A DNA stretch of 64,000 bases from Plantibacter flavus (lineage in GTDB: Bacteria; Actinomycetota; Actinomycetes; Actinomycetales; Microbacteriaceae), in assembly GCF_900177615.1 (NCBI RefSeq), contig NZ_FXAP01000001.1:254825-318824 (forward strand), written 5' to 3'. This document shows positions 9,147 through 17,211 of this stretch, piece after piece. Position numbers and translations under genes: made by a program. Each line of letters begins with the position of its first letter. Within the stretch, counting starts at the first letter, position 1. Under the pieces are notes generated by a model. It searched no databases and had not been told where the DNA came from. It worked only from the letters and a program-made list of their open reading frames with translations.

Positions 9147-9503
9147 ATGGCCGGACATCGCATCTTCACGACGAGCTTCGCCAGCGTGTACCCGCTCTAC
9201 GTCGCGAAGGCGGAGCGGAAGGGCCACACGAAGGACGAGGTGGACCAGGTCATCACCTGGCTCACGGGCTACGACGACGCCGCGATCGAACGGGTGCTCT
9301 CCGACGGTACCGACTTCGAGACCTTCTTCGCCGAAGCACCGGCGATGCACCCCAACGCATCGCTCATCACGGGCCTCATCTGCGGCATCCGCGTCGAGGA
9401 GATCGAGGATCCCCTCATGCAGCGCGTCCGTCAGCTGGACAAGCTCGTGGATGAGGTCGCGAAGGGGAAGAAGATGACCTCGATCCTCCGCACCTCCGCC
9501 TGA
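9147..9503 (+). CDS. DUF2200-family protein
   Basis: A 118-residue cytoplasmic protein starting MAGHRIFTTSFASVYPLYVAKAERKGHT, a sequence typical of DUF2200, with the conserved QVITWLTGYD and MHPNASLITG segments. No catalytic motif is obvious and function is unknown. It stands alone, with a terminator hairpin after it. Confidence 0.8.
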   Translation: MAGHRIFTTSFASVYPLYVAKAERKGHTKDEVDQVITWLTGYDDAAIERVLSDGTDFETFFAEAPAMHPNASLITGLICGIRVEEIEDPLMQRVRQLDKLVDEVAKGKKMTSILRTSA

Positions 9504-9531
9504 CCGCCGACCGCGTGTCCCTTCGATGACG

Positions 9532-9568
9532 CACACGGCCGCCGCGCGAGTGCGCGACGGCCGTGTGC
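9532..9568. terminator. Bidirectional hairpin between DUF2200 and MFS genes
   Basis: GCACACGGCC... and ...GGCCGTGTGC arms, extended inward by GCGC pairing, make a strong stem between two convergent genes. No T-tract is present on either side. Confidence 0.7.
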
Positions 9569-9584
9569 TCGGGACCTGGTTGGA

Positions 9585-11081
9585 TCAGTGCGCGAGCACC
9601 GGTTCTGCGGACGCCTCCGGGGCGTGGTGCAGGGCGAGTCCCTGGTTGCGTCGGCGGAACAGCAGTGCCGCCGTCACCGCGCCGACCGTGAAGAACCCGG
9701 CACCCCAGAAGTAGGCGGTCTGATAGCTCTGGATCGCAGCTTGCGCCAGCACCTCGGGGGTGGGCGGCGCGTTGTCGGTCACGTAGGCCGTGGCGGCGCT
9801 CGCCGCGAGGGTGTTGAGCAGCGCCACACCGATCGACCCTCCGACCTGCTGGCTCGTGTTGACCGTCGCCGAGGCGACCCCGGCGAACGCCCGGTCGACA
9901 CCGAGCGTCGCGGTCTGCATCGAGGCGGGCATGATCGATCCCATCGCGAAGCCGAGCACCATGAGCGCGGGCATGACGTTGCCGACGTAGGAGCTGTCGA
10001 GGTCGAGTCGGGTGAGGAGGAGCATGCCGATCGCACCGAGCGTCATCCCGAACGGCACCATGACCTTCGGCCCGAAGCGGGGGACGAGGAGGTTGGTCCC
10101 CAGCTGTGCGGCGAGCACGAGCATCGCGATCATCGGGAGGAAGGCGAAGCCCGTCTGCTGCGGTGAGTACCCGAGCGAGGCCTGCAGGTAATAGGTCACG
10201 AAGAGGAAGATGCCGAACATCCCGGCTCCGGCGATCATGACCGAGATGAACGCGGCACCGCGGTTGCGGTCGAGGATGATCGACAACGGGAGGAGCGGGT
10301 GTGCGGCCCGACGCTGCCAGAGGACGAACACGACGAGGAGCACGGCTGCTGCGGCCAGGAAGGCCCAGCTGAGCGGCGAGTCCCAGCCGTCGGTCTCGGC
10401 ATTGGCGAAGCCGTACACGAGGCTGAACAACGCACCCGAGACGAGGACGGTGCCCGGAACGTCGAGCTTGGGGCGAGGGCCGGTCGTCTTCGGGGTGGTG
10501 ATGAAGAGGACCGCCCCGACGATGGCGACCACGGCGATCACGACGTTGATGTACAGGTTCCAGCGCCAGTCGAACTGCTCGGTGAGGAATCCGCCGAGGA
10601 GGAGACCGACCGCGCCACCTGCGCCGGCGATCGCGCCGAAGACGCCGAACGCGCGGGCGCGCTCCTTCGGGATCGTGAAGGTGGTCGTGAGCATCGCGAG
10701 CGCGGTCGGTGCGAGGAGGGCGGCGAAGACGCCCTGGAGCGCCCGCGCGGCGACGAGGGTGCCGAACGAGTCGGCAGCACCTCCGAGGGCCGAGGCGATC
10801 GCGAACCCGACGAGCCCGATGATGAACGCCCGCTTCCGGCCCATGAGGTCGGACAGGCGTCCGCCGAGCAGCAGCAGGCTGCCGAAGGCGAGGGAGTAGG
10901 CGGTGACGATCCACTGGCGGTCGCCGTCGGAGAATCCGAGGTCGGCCTGGGCGGCGGGCATCGCGATGTTCACGACGGTGGCGTCGAGCACGACCATGAG
11001 TTGCGCGAGGCCGACGGTGACGAGCGTCCACCAGCGGCGTGAGGAGACTGCCGGGGTTCCGGCGGCGAGGTTCGAAGTCAT
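9585..11081 (-). CDS. MFS drug:proton antiporter, DHA2 (EmrB/QacA) family
   Basis: A 498-residue, 14-helix efflux pump. Seen: the early VVLDATVVNIAMPAAQADLGF helix typical of DHA2 pumps, LLLGGRLSDLMGRKRAF (motif A) and QGVFAALLAPTALAML (antiporter motif C region). It is divergent from a TetR regulator across a 106-base gap with repeated GTTCCNGAAC motifs, the usual layout for a drug-inducible pump and its repressor. The substrate cannot be read from the sequence. Confidence 0.92.
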   Translation of the reverse strand: MTSNLAAGTPAVSSRRWWTLVTVGLAQLMVVLDATVVNIAMPAAQADLGFSDGDRQWIVTAYSLAFGSLLLLGGRLSDLMGRKRAFIIGLVGFAIASALGGAADSFGTLVAARALQGVFAALLAPTALAMLTTTFTIPKERARAFGVFGAIAGAGGAVGLLLGGFLTEQFDWRWNLYINVVIAVVAIVGAVLFITTPKTTGPRPKLDVPGTVLVSGALFSLVYGFANAETDGWDSPLSWAFLAAAAVLLVVFVLWQRRAAHPLLPLSIILDRNRGAAFISVMIAGAGMFGIFLFVTYYLQASLGYSPQQTGFAFLPMIAMLVLAAQLGTNLLVPRFGPKVMVPFGMTLGAIGMLLLTRLDLDSSYVGNVMPALMVLGFAMGSIMPASMQTATLGVDRAFAGVASATVNTSQQVGGSIGVALLNTLAASAATAYVTDNAPPTPEVLAQAAIQSYQTAYFWGAGFFTVGAVTAALLFRRRNQGLALHHAPEASAEPVLAH

Positions 11082-11124
11082 GCTGAGGACTCTATACGGA
11101 ACTGGGCAGTTTCGGAACCGAATA

Positions 11125-11150
11125 GTTCCAGAACGTTGGAGTTCCTGAAC
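11125..11150. promoter_or_regulatory. Paired operator between MFS pump and TetR gene
   Basis: GTTCCAGAAC (11125-11134) and GTTCCTGAAC (11141-11150) are two near-identical short palindromes spaced 16 bases start to start, with further GGAAC/GTTCC half sites nearby (11098 and 11157). This looks like a cooperative TetR binding region covering both divergent promoters; a TATGCT -10 for the regulator gene begins at 11151. Confidence 0.6.
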
Positions 11151-11187
11151 TATGCTGTTCCGGGAGATGAAAGGGAGGTGAGCCGCG

Positions 11188-11799
11188 ATGACGCAGCTCG
11201 AGACCCCACCCGCAGCGCCGAAGCTCGGCCGGAAGCGCGATCACACCCGGGACGCCGAGATCCTCGACGCCGCGCTCGACGTCCTCGCCGATACGGGCTA
11301 CGCCGGGATGACGGTCGACATGGTCGCCGCGCGGGCGAAGGCCGGCAAGGCGACGCTCTACCGCCGATGGGCGTCGAAGTCCGAACTCGTGATCGACGCG
11401 GTCGCCTGCATGAAGCAGATCGATCCCGACTTCTCGAAGCTGCCCGACACCGGCTCACTCCGCGGCGACCTCGTCGCGATGATCAAGGCACCGTCCATCG
11501 CCGAGGGCGAGCGCAAGATGCGCGTGTTCGCCGGCGTGATGTCGATGATCTCGGATGCCCCGGAGCTCACGGAGTCCATCCACGCGGCGATCGTGGAGCC
11601 GCGCATGGCGGTCAACCGCTTCCTGTTGCAGCGCGCGATCGACCGCGGTGAGATCCGCGCGGACGCCGATGTGGAGACGCTTGCGCTGATCAGTCAGGCG
11701 ATGGTGAGCTATCGCGTGCTCATGCTGCGGGAGCCGGTGACGCGTGACTTCCTCGTGTCGGTGATCGACGGCGTCATCATCCCGGCCGTCCGGAGGTAG
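11188..11799 (+). CDS. TetR/AcrR-family regulator of the adjacent MFS pump
   Basis: 203 residues. The N-terminal TetR helix-turn-helix is clear: ILDAALDVLADTGYAGMTVD, then AGKATLYRRWASKSELV (about 50-66). The C-terminal domain resembles the TetR_C_16/TetR_C_11 types. The AGGGAGGTG Shine-Dalgarno sits 5-6 bases from the ATG at 11188. It is divergent from the pump and followed after 4 bases by a gene of unknown function that is probably cotranscribed. Confidence 0.9.
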   Translation: MTQLETPPAAPKLGRKRDHTRDAEILDAALDVLADTGYAGMTVDMVAARAKAGKATLYRRWASKSELVIDAVACMKQIDPDFSKLPDTGSLRGDLVAMIKAPSIAEGERKMRVFAGVMSMISDAPELTESIHAAIVEPRMAVNRFLLQRAIDRGEIRADADVETLALISQAMVSYRVLMLREPVTRDFLVSVIDGVIIPAVRR

Positions 11800-11803
11800 C
11801 CCG

Positions 11804-12607
11804 ATGACCGACGGACCCGCCCGATCTCGAACCGGGCTGCTCGATCACGCGGCGCCGGTCCGCCTCGGGACGCCCGACGCCGCACTGCGCTTCTCCGGCT
11901 TCCGTGAGCCGGGCGGACGCCATCTCATCATCGATGGCGCGGAGGCGTTCGAGTTGAGCTTCCCGTGCGGAAGCTGCGCGCTGCTGTTCCGTCGTCTGGG
12001 CGAGGGCGCTCGGGCGCTCGCCGCAGACGCACTGCACGATCACCTCGACGAGGGCGTGCCCGCGATCGACGGTCCATCGTTGCGCGACCTCGTGTCGACG
12101 TTCCTCCCCGAGGGGGCCTACCTGCCGCTCCTGCTGTCCATCGAGCCCGTCCTCGTCGCACCGGGTGACGATCACGACTACTTCTCGCGGGAGCAGGTCG
12201 CGCACCGCGGGATCGACCCCACGCTTGGGGCGCCGGAGGACCCGGCGACCGGCTACTACCGCGGCCCGACCCGGACGACCGGCGAGCACGAGACCCTTTT
12301 CGAATTCCTGGTGCCGATGGTGCCGCCCGGTCGGAACGACCGCGAGCGCGTGGCCTCGTACGAGGGACGGCTTCGGACCGGGGGAGCGGCGACCGTGCTC
12401 GCGGTCTCCGTGCTGGACCGGACGCAGCCGTTCGACAGCGTCGACGCCCACACGGGTCTCGTCCACTTCGTGCTCGACGGTCACCACAAGTTGCAGGCGG
12501 CCGCACGCCTCGGTGTCCCCGTCATGGTCCTGTCGTTCGTCTCGATCGACGCGAGCCTCGCGGACGAGGCGACGGTGACCGGCCTCCCGGAGCTGCTCGC
12601 GCGCTGA
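11804..12607 (+). CDS. Uncharacterised protein with a ParB/Srx-like C-terminal motif
   Basis: 267 residues, no signal peptide or membrane segment. I do not recognise a full family. The segment GLVHFVLDGHHKLQAAARLGVPV near residues 222-244 resembles the DGHHR..A....G loop of ParB/sulfiredoxin-like folds, which can bind CTP or ATP. A CGSC motif (FPCGSCALLF) lies near residue 54. It follows tetR by 4 bases with the GGAGG of its ribosome site inside the tetR end, so the two should be coexpressed. A link to the MFS substrate is only a contextual guess. Confidence 0.55.
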   Translation: MTDGPARSRTGLLDHAAPVRLGTPDAALRFSGFREPGGRHLIIDGAEAFELSFPCGSCALLFRRLGEGARALAADALHDHLDEGVPAIDGPSLRDLVSTFLPEGAYLPLLLSIEPVLVAPGDDHDYFSREQVAHRGIDPTLGAPEDPATGYYRGPTRTTGEHETLFEFLVPMVPPGRNDRERVASYEGRLRTGGAATVLAVSVLDRTQPFDSVDAHTGLVHFVLDGHHKLQAAARLGVPVMVLSFVSIDASLADEATVTGLPELLAR

Positions 12608-12622
12608 TCACGTCGGGTGCGT

Positions 12623-12677
12623 GACCGGGTGGATCACGCAGCGCTGGATCCCCCGATCCCTGCGTGACCCACCGGTC
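12623..12677. repeat. Long imperfect palindrome downstream of the ParB-like gene
   Basis: The arms 12623-12641 and 12660-12677 pair over about 18 positions with one bulge and one mismatch (ATCACGCAG against CTGCGTGAC at the inner ends), around a loop that itself holds GGATC/GATCC. It is GC-rich, with no T-tract. It may be a terminator or a REP-like unit; its sequence differs from the palindromes around the nuclease gene. Confidence 0.7.
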
Positions 12678-12712
12678 GAGGCGGTGAGCGTCGCAAACCC
12701 CCGTCGCGAACA

Positions 12713-12738
12713 CGCAGTCCACTGAGGCGTGGACTGCG
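12713..12738. terminator. Perfect hairpin before the scbR-like gene
   Basis: CGCAGTCCAC and GTGGACTGCG make 10-base perfect arms with a 6-base loop. It lies in the 303-base gap between the ParB-like gene and the next regulator and probably insulates them. No T-tract. Confidence 0.55.
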
Positions 12739-12763
12739 GCGGCATCACCTCCACCAGTGTGAC

Positions 12764-12780
12764 ACGAATAAGTCGTTCGT
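12764..12780. promoter_or_regulatory. Inverted repeat upstream of the scbR-like gene
   Basis: ACGAA and TTCGT arms with a 7-base spacer, about 130 bases upstream of the start. Autoregulators of the gamma-butyrolactone receptor class bind roughly 22-base imperfect palindromes near their own promoters, so this is a candidate, but the match is short. Confidence 0.35.
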
Positions 12781-12910
12781 ACCAGTTATCGAGAAGAGGT
12801 CGGCTGTGTGAGCTCCGAGCCCCTAGGCTGAGGCCCCGACCGGCCCCACGGTCGACGGATACGGCGCCGATGGATCGGAGCCGGAACACAGGCTGCCCGA
12901 GGAGGTCAGG

Positions 12911-13603
12911 ATGCCGGGGACACGGCGAACGCCCACCCAGGAGCGTGGACAGGTGACGCAGGACGCGATCGTCGAGGGCGCCGCGACCGTCTTCGACCGC
13001 ATCGGCTACGGGAACGCGAGTCTGTCGATGATCGCGGAGGCGTCCGGGATCTCGCAGGGGTCAATGTACTTCCACTTCAAGTCGAAGGAGCAGATCGCCC
13101 TCGCGGTCATCCACGAGCAGCACGATCGGTCGATGCCACTGATGGCACGGGTGTCGGAACAGTACGGCGGGGTCCTCGAACGGCTCATCCGGGTTTCGCG
13201 CGCCATCGTCGACCAACTCGAGAACGACCCGGTGGTCCGTGCCGGGATCAGACTCACGCTCGATGAGGGTTCGCTGAGCCAACCGGCCGGCGCGTTCTAC
13301 GAGGAATGGATCTCGGGGACGGCCGCTCAGCTCGACGTCGCGCTGCAAGCCGGGGACTTGGTGAGTTCGATGTCGGCACCGGACCTGGCCCGCACGCTGA
13401 TCGGGTTCTTCACCGGTGTCCAGCTCACTGCCCAGGCGACGGCCGGACGCTCGGACATCGCGGCGTCGGTGGACCGCATGTGGCGCCTCGCGATCGACGC
13501 CATCGTCCCCGAGACGCTGCGGGCAGCGGCGACGCGGGTCCGGGAGGACGCCTTCGGCGCTCCGGGCGATGTGCGCCCGACACGACCCGCCGCATCGATG
13601 TAG
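12911..13603 (+). CDS. TetR-family regulator resembling gamma-butyrolactone receptors (ScbR/ArpA type)
   Basis: 230 residues. The N-terminal domain reads VFDRIGYGNASLSMIAEASG, then SQGSMYFHFKSKEQIA, which is the ScbR/ArpA/CprB style (GY..AS...I and YFHF.SKE). The C-terminal half is the ligand-pocket region. In streptomycetes such proteins sense gamma-butyrolactones and control secondary metabolism or development. No butyrolactone synthase (afsA) or biosynthetic cluster is in the window, so this is an orphan receptor-like regulator. Start ATG at 12911 with GGAGG 6 bases upstream. Confidence 0.78.
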   Translation: MPGTRRTPTQERGQVTQDAIVEGAATVFDRIGYGNASLSMIAEASGISQGSMYFHFKSKEQIALAVIHEQHDRSMPLMARVSEQYGGVLERLIRVSRAIVDQLENDPVVRAGIRLTLDEGSLSQPAGAFYEEWISGTAAQLDVALQAGDLVSSMSAPDLARTLIGFFTGVQLTAQATAGRSDIAASVDRMWRLAIDAIVPETLRAAATRVREDAFGAPGDVRPTRPAASM

Positions 13604-13673
13604 CGATCCACGCTGGGCGATGGACGGGCGACGACCACGCATCCCGGCGTGACGCGTTCGACTACCGCGTCTG

Positions 13674-13749
13674 TGGTGGGCCCGGTGGGGCTCGAACCCA
13701 CGACCCGCGGATTAAAAGTCCGATGCTCTGCCAACTGAGCTACAGGCCC
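13674..13749 (-). tRNA. tRNA-Lys (TTT)
   Basis: 76 bases read on the minus strand with encoded CCA. The acceptor arms GGGCCTG and CGGGCCC pair with one G-U; the T arm holds GTTCGAGCC; the anticodon loop is CTTTTAA, giving TTT. No integrase or att duplication is nearby. Confidence 0.97.
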
Positions 13750-13878
13750 ATACGCGCTCTACTCTACGAGATTTCGACGGCACCCGTTGACGCGCGGGTC
13801 GGGGCCATAGGGGAGGATCGCGCGCCGGGGCGAGTACCGTTGTCGGGTGCGCGAAGCGCGTCGCAGGGAGGGGCTGGC

Positions 13879-14508
13879 ATGACCGAGGGATTCCATCGTC
13901 CGACGAAGCTCCCGCCGTCGATGCTCGAAGCGATCCAGGGCGGGCTCGATCCGGAGGCCGTGTCGAGGATCACCCATGAAACGGCCGTCGCGCTCCTCAC
14001 CCGGGTGCGGGCGGATCCGGATCCTGCCGTGGTCGATCGCCTCGTGACGTACACGGACGAGCACGGGATCGACGCGATCGCCGAACTCTGGTCGCACGCC
14101 AGCCCGCGGAGTCTCCCAGGAGCCCTCTGGCGGATCTACCTCCTGCGCCTGCTCATCAGGCAGGACCCGGTGGGGACGAGCTTCAGCTTCCAGCGGGGCA
14201 CCGAGCTCATCACCACCGTCGACCCCGTGATCGCCGGCGCGGCCGAGCCGACCGGGCCGGAGGAGATCATCGTCCTCGCCGACCAGATCCTCCGTGGGCT
14301 GTACGCCGGCGACTTCGCGATCGCCCTCGAGCGGGCGGCGTCCTTCTGCCGGATCAACGCGGTCGGCTGCACCTCCCTCGCGAACGACCGGGACGCGGTC
14401 GACCCTGCCGATGCCGCGAGACTCACCACGAAGGCCGCACGGTTCAGCACCATCGCCGAGGAGCTCGCCGGCTGCGCCCGACTGTGGCGCACCGACTCCC
14501 TCGACTGA
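13879..14508 (+). CDS. Conserved actinobacterial protein of unknown function
   Basis: 209 residues, cytoplasmic, no membrane segments. It begins MTEGFHRPTKLPPSMLEAIQ and contains TDEHGIDAIAELWSHASPRSLPGALWRIYLL. Proteins of this type are widespread in Microbacteriaceae and, as far as I recall, are sometimes mislabelled as an RNA polymerase beta subunit; nothing in the sequence supports that. The helical pattern hints at an all-alpha fold. Start ATG at 13879 after a GGGAGGGG stretch. Its stop is 68 bases before the structured region ahead of sigK. Confidence 0.75.
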   Translation: MTEGFHRPTKLPPSMLEAIQGGLDPEAVSRITHETAVALLTRVRADPDPAVVDRLVTYTDEHGIDAIAELWSHASPRSLPGALWRIYLLRLLIRQDPVGTSFSFQRGTELITTVDPVIAGAAEPTGPEEIIVLADQILRGLYAGDFAIALERAASFCRINAVGCTSLANDRDAVDPADAARLTTKAARFSTIAEELAGCARLWRTDSLD

Positions 14509-14561
14509 TCGAGGCGCCCTGGTCAAGGCCTTCGACCTGGGAATGTCCACAGGTGATCCCT

Positions 14562-14570
14562 TGCTACACT
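14562..14570 (+). promoter_or_regulatory. Extended -10 for the sigK leader or small RNA
   Basis: TGCTACACT (TG, one base, TACACT) is an extended -10 like the one before the ZTP riboswitch. It would start transcription near 14577, at the foot of the branched structure at 14581-14651. Confidence 0.5.
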
Positions 14571-14576
14571 GTTCTA

Positions 14577-14668
14577 GCCGGGCCGCAGTAACCCCGGGCT
14601 CCAAAAATCGCCGCTTCGAGCGGCCTTGCGCCGAGAGGCGTTCCTGCGGCCTGGCACTTACTTTGTGC
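14577..14668 (+). ncRNA. Candidate structured RNA (three-way junction) upstream of sigK
   Basis: GGCCGCAG (14581-14588) pairs with CTGCGGCC (14644-14651), closing a domain with two inner hairpins: GCCGCTTCGAGCGGC (14610-14624) and CGCC-GAGA-GGCG (14629-14640, a GNRA loop). A third small stem, GCAC/GTGC, follows at 14654-14668. Further hairpins continue towards the gene (GAATCG/CGATTC near 14723-14737). No open frame of note fills the 349-base gap. It could be a long sigK leader with a sensing role or a separate small RNA. It matches no class I can name with confidence. Confidence 0.55.
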
Positions 14669-14857
14669 GGAGGTCTGCAGCCGCCTGCCGCCCCGTTCCG
14701 TGATGACACCGGAACTGGGGTGTCGAATCGCGTCGATTCCTCCAATCGGATCCCGGGTCGGCACCGAACTCCGTGTATGACCGCCGCACTGTACACGCAG
14801 ACCCGACCTCGGGTGGGCGTCGCGCAAACCGCCGGTGTCCGTGAGAAGCTAAGACTT

Positions 14858-15448
14858 GTGACCACGGGATCGGAAGCCGACGCTGCACCGCAGGTGTCTT
14901 TGGCGAACGTGCTCGACGCGCTCCTCATCCGCGTGGCCGGCGGCGACCAGAACGCGTTCAGCGAGCTGTACGACCACATCGCGCCGCGGGTCCTCGGACT
15001 CGTCAAGCGGGTGCTCGTCGACCACGCGCAGTCCGAAGAGGTCACCCAGGAGGTGTTCCTCGAGGTCTGGCAGAACGCCCAGAAGTTCGAGGCGGGCAAA
15101 GGCACAGCCACGACCTGGGTGCTCACCATGGCCCACCGTCGTGCGATCGACCGCGTGCGGGCCTCACAGGCCGGACGTGACCGCGACCTCAAGATCGGCA
15201 TCCGCGACTTCGACGAGCGTGTCGACAACGTGCAGGAGACGGTCGAGATCCGGATCGAGCACGAACGCGTCAAGCGGGCCTTCGTCCGGTTGAGCGAGCT
15301 GCAACGCGAAGCTGTTTCGCTCGCCTACTACGGCGGCTACAGTCACAGCGAGATCTCGAACCTGCTCGGCGTGCCGATCGGTACGGTGAAGACCAGGTTG
15401 CGAGACGGAATGATCAGACTTCGAGACGAGTTGGGGGTGCGTACATGA
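14858..15448 (+). CDS. sigK: ECF RNA polymerase sigma factor, SigK type
   Basis: A 196-residue sigma-70 ECF factor. Region 2 spans about 25-95 (FSELYDHIAPRVLGLVKRVL, then SEEVTQEVFLEVWQNAQKF) and region 4 ends with SHSEISNLLGVPIGTVKTRL. The GTG at 14858 starts VTTGSEADA; the long in-frame upstream extension runs through structured noncoding sequence and is rejected. It overlaps rskA by four bases (ATGA), so the sigma and anti-sigma are coupled. SigK-type factors respond to redox or envelope signals released by anti-sigma cleavage. Confidence 0.92.
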   Translation: MTTGSEADAAPQVSLANVLDALLIRVAGGDQNAFSELYDHIAPRVLGLVKRVLVDHAQSEEVTQEVFLEVWQNAQKFEAGKGTATTWVLTMAHRRAIDRVRASQAGRDRDLKIGIRDFDERVDNVQETVEIRIEHERVKRAFVRLSELQREAVSLAYYGGYSHSEISNLLGVPIGTVKTRLRDGMIRLRDELGVRT

Positions 15449-16302
15449 CCGAGCGAGACGATGCAACAGACCTGGCAGCCGGAAACGCGCTGCACACCCT
15501 GACCCCGCGCGAGCAGGAGCGGTTCGACCGCCTGCACGCCGAACACGAGTCCGTCCGCGAGGAAGCGGCGGAATTCGAGGAGACCGTCGCCATGCTCGAC
15601 CTCGCAGCACCTCCCGTGCAGCCGTCGGCAGCGCTCAAGAACTCGCTCATGGCCGCGATCCAGAACCTGCCGCAGCTGCCCGCTGACGCCCCCGTCGACG
15701 CTCCTGTCGCCGAGGTACAGGCGCTTCCGACCGTGGTTCCAGACGTCGACGAGACGCTGGTGTCGACACCGATCGCCACGCCGGCCCCAGCAGCAGCGAC
15801 CACCCCGGCAGCCCCGGTGGCCGGTGCAGCGGAGCGCAAGGCCGCCTCACGGTGGCGTCGCAGCGCCGTCGGCATGGTCGTCGGCGCCGCAGCAGCGGTC
15901 GGCCTCATCTTCGGCGGTGTCGGACTCGCGAACACCTTCGGTGGCGGATCCCTCACCCAGACGGTCGCGCTCGCGGAGATCAACGCGGCGTCCGACGTCC
16001 AGCGCGCGAAGGTGTCCATGGACGATGCGACGGCGACCCTCGTCTGGTCGGGTGAGCTCGGCAAGTCCGCCCTGCTCGTCGACGGACTCGGCTCCCTGCC
16101 GTCAGACAAGGTCTACGAACTCTGGTACATCGGCGAGGGAGGCCCGGTCTCGGCTGGCACCTTCTCGGCAGCCAACGGCACCACCTGGCGGGTCCTCGAC
16201 GGCGCCATGAGCGCGGGCGACAAGGTCGGCGTGACGGTCGAGCCGCAGGGTGGCTCCAAGCAGCCCACCACCGACCCGATCATGGTCATCGAGACGGCGT
16301 AG
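15445..16302 (+). CDS. rskA: Anti-sigma-K factor, RskA family
   Basis: A 285-residue single-pass membrane protein. The N-terminal cytoplasmic domain is zinc-free and helical (LAAGNALHTLTPREQERFDRL). A Pro/Ala-rich linker (about 85-135) leads to one membrane helix at about 145-165 (SAVGMVVGAAAAVGLIFGGVG). The extracytoplasmic RskA-type domain has DKVYELWYIGEGGPVSAGTF. It should hold SigK at the membrane until regulated proteolysis. Overlap with sigK and a strong terminator at 16358-16396 define a two-gene operon. Confidence 0.92.
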   Translation: MTERDDATDLAAGNALHTLTPREQERFDRLHAEHESVREEAAEFEETVAMLDLAAPPVQPSAALKNSLMAAIQNLPQLPADAPVDAPVAEVQALPTVVPDVDETLVSTPIATPAPAAATTPAAPVAGAAERKAASRWRRSAVGMVVGAAAAVGLIFGGVGLANTFGGGSLTQTVALAEINAASDVQRAKVSMDDATATLVWSGELGKSALLVDGLGSLPSDKVYELWYIGEGGPVSAGTFSAANGTTWRVLDGAMSAGDKVGVTVEPQGGSKQPTTDPIMVIETA

Positions 16303-16357
16303 TCCGTCCCCTCCGGTCCTGAGCCTGTCGACGGGCTCTCGGACTCTGCTGCAGACG

Positions 16358-16396
16358 ACGACAGCCCCGCCCGGGATTCCCGGGCGGGGCTGTCGT
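16358..16396. terminator. Strong convergent terminator between rskA and pstB
   Basis: Perfect 18-base arms (16358-16375 and 16379-16396, core GCCCCGCCCGGG) with a 3-base loop, between convergent genes. There is no T-tract, as often in high-GC actinobacteria. Confidence 0.85.
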
Positions 16397-16411
16397 GATG
16401 CCGGCGTCAGA

Positions 16412-17191
16412 TCAACCGAAGCGACCCGAGACGTAGTCCTCGGTCGCCTGGACGGACGGCTTCGAGAACATCGTCGTGGTGTCGTCGTACTCGATGAGCT
16501 TGCCCGGCTTGCCGGTGCCCGCGATGTTGAAGAACGCGGTCTTGTCGCTGACGCGGCTCGCTTGCTGCATGTTGTGCGTCACGATCACGATCGTGTACTC
16601 CTGCTTGAGTTCCTCGATGAGGTCTTCGATGGCGAGCGTGGAGATCGGGTCGAGGGCCGAGCAGGGCTCGTCCATCAGCACGACGTCGGGGGAGACGGCG
16701 ATGGCGCGGGCGATGCAGAGACGCTGCTGCTGACCACCGGAGAGGCCGGAGCCCGGCTTGTCGAGGCGGTCCTTCACCTCGTTCCAGAGGTTGGCGCCCT
16801 GGAGCGAACGCTCGACGAGCGCGTCCTGGTCGGACTTCGACATCTTCCGGTTGTTGAGCTTGACGCCCGCGAGGACGTTCTCCTTGATGCTCATCGTCGG
16901 GAACGGGTTCGGGCGCTGGAAGACCATGCCGACCTGACGGCGGACGAGGACCGGGTCGACGCCCGGGCCGTAGAGGTTGTTGCCGTCGATGAGGACCTCG
17001 CCCTCGACGCGTGCGCCGGGGATGACCTCGTGCATGCGGTTCAGCGTGCGGAGGAAGGTGGACTTGCCGCAGCCGGAAGGGCCGATGAAGGCGGTGACCG
17101 TGCGGGGCTGGATCTGGAGGGAGACGCCCTCGACAGCCATGAAGCTGCCGTAGAAGACGTTGAGGTCGTTGACTTCGATGCTCTTGGACAC
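16412..17191 (-). CDS. pstB: Phosphate ABC transporter ATP-binding protein
   Basis: 259 residues. ABC ATPase energising high-affinity phosphate import. Seen: Walker [34 protein letters not shown] signature, Walker [17 protein letters not shown], and the H-loop [13 protein letters not shown], all in PstB style. GTG start at 17191 with AAGGAA upstream. It is the last gene of pstS-pstC-pstA-pstB, 20 bases after pstA. Confidence 0.97.
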   Translation of the reverse strand: MSKSIEVNDLNVFYGSFMAVEGVSLQIQPRTVTAFIGPSGCGKSTFLRTLNRMHEVIPGARVEGEVLIDGNNLYGPGVDPVLVRRQVGMVFQRPNPFPTMSIKENVLAGVKLNNRKMSKSDQDALVERSLQGANLWNEVKDRLDKPGSGLSGGQQQRLCIARAIAVSPDVVLMDEPCSALDPISTLAIEDLIEELKQEYTIVIVTHNMQQASRVSDKTAFFNIAGTGKPGKLIEYDDTTTMFSKPSVQATEDYVSGRFG

Positions 17192-17211
17192 GGGGTTCCT
17201 TTGCTCGCGGC

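Noticed and set aside
13674-13749. tRNA-Lys as an integration site for a genomic island
   Set aside because: No integrase, no repeated tRNA 3' end and no change in gene character around it.
14577-14760. Ribosomal protein L10-type leader or SRP RNA as identity of the structured region
   Set aside because: No rplJ follows, and the conserved SRP GGAAG/AGCAG loop is absent.
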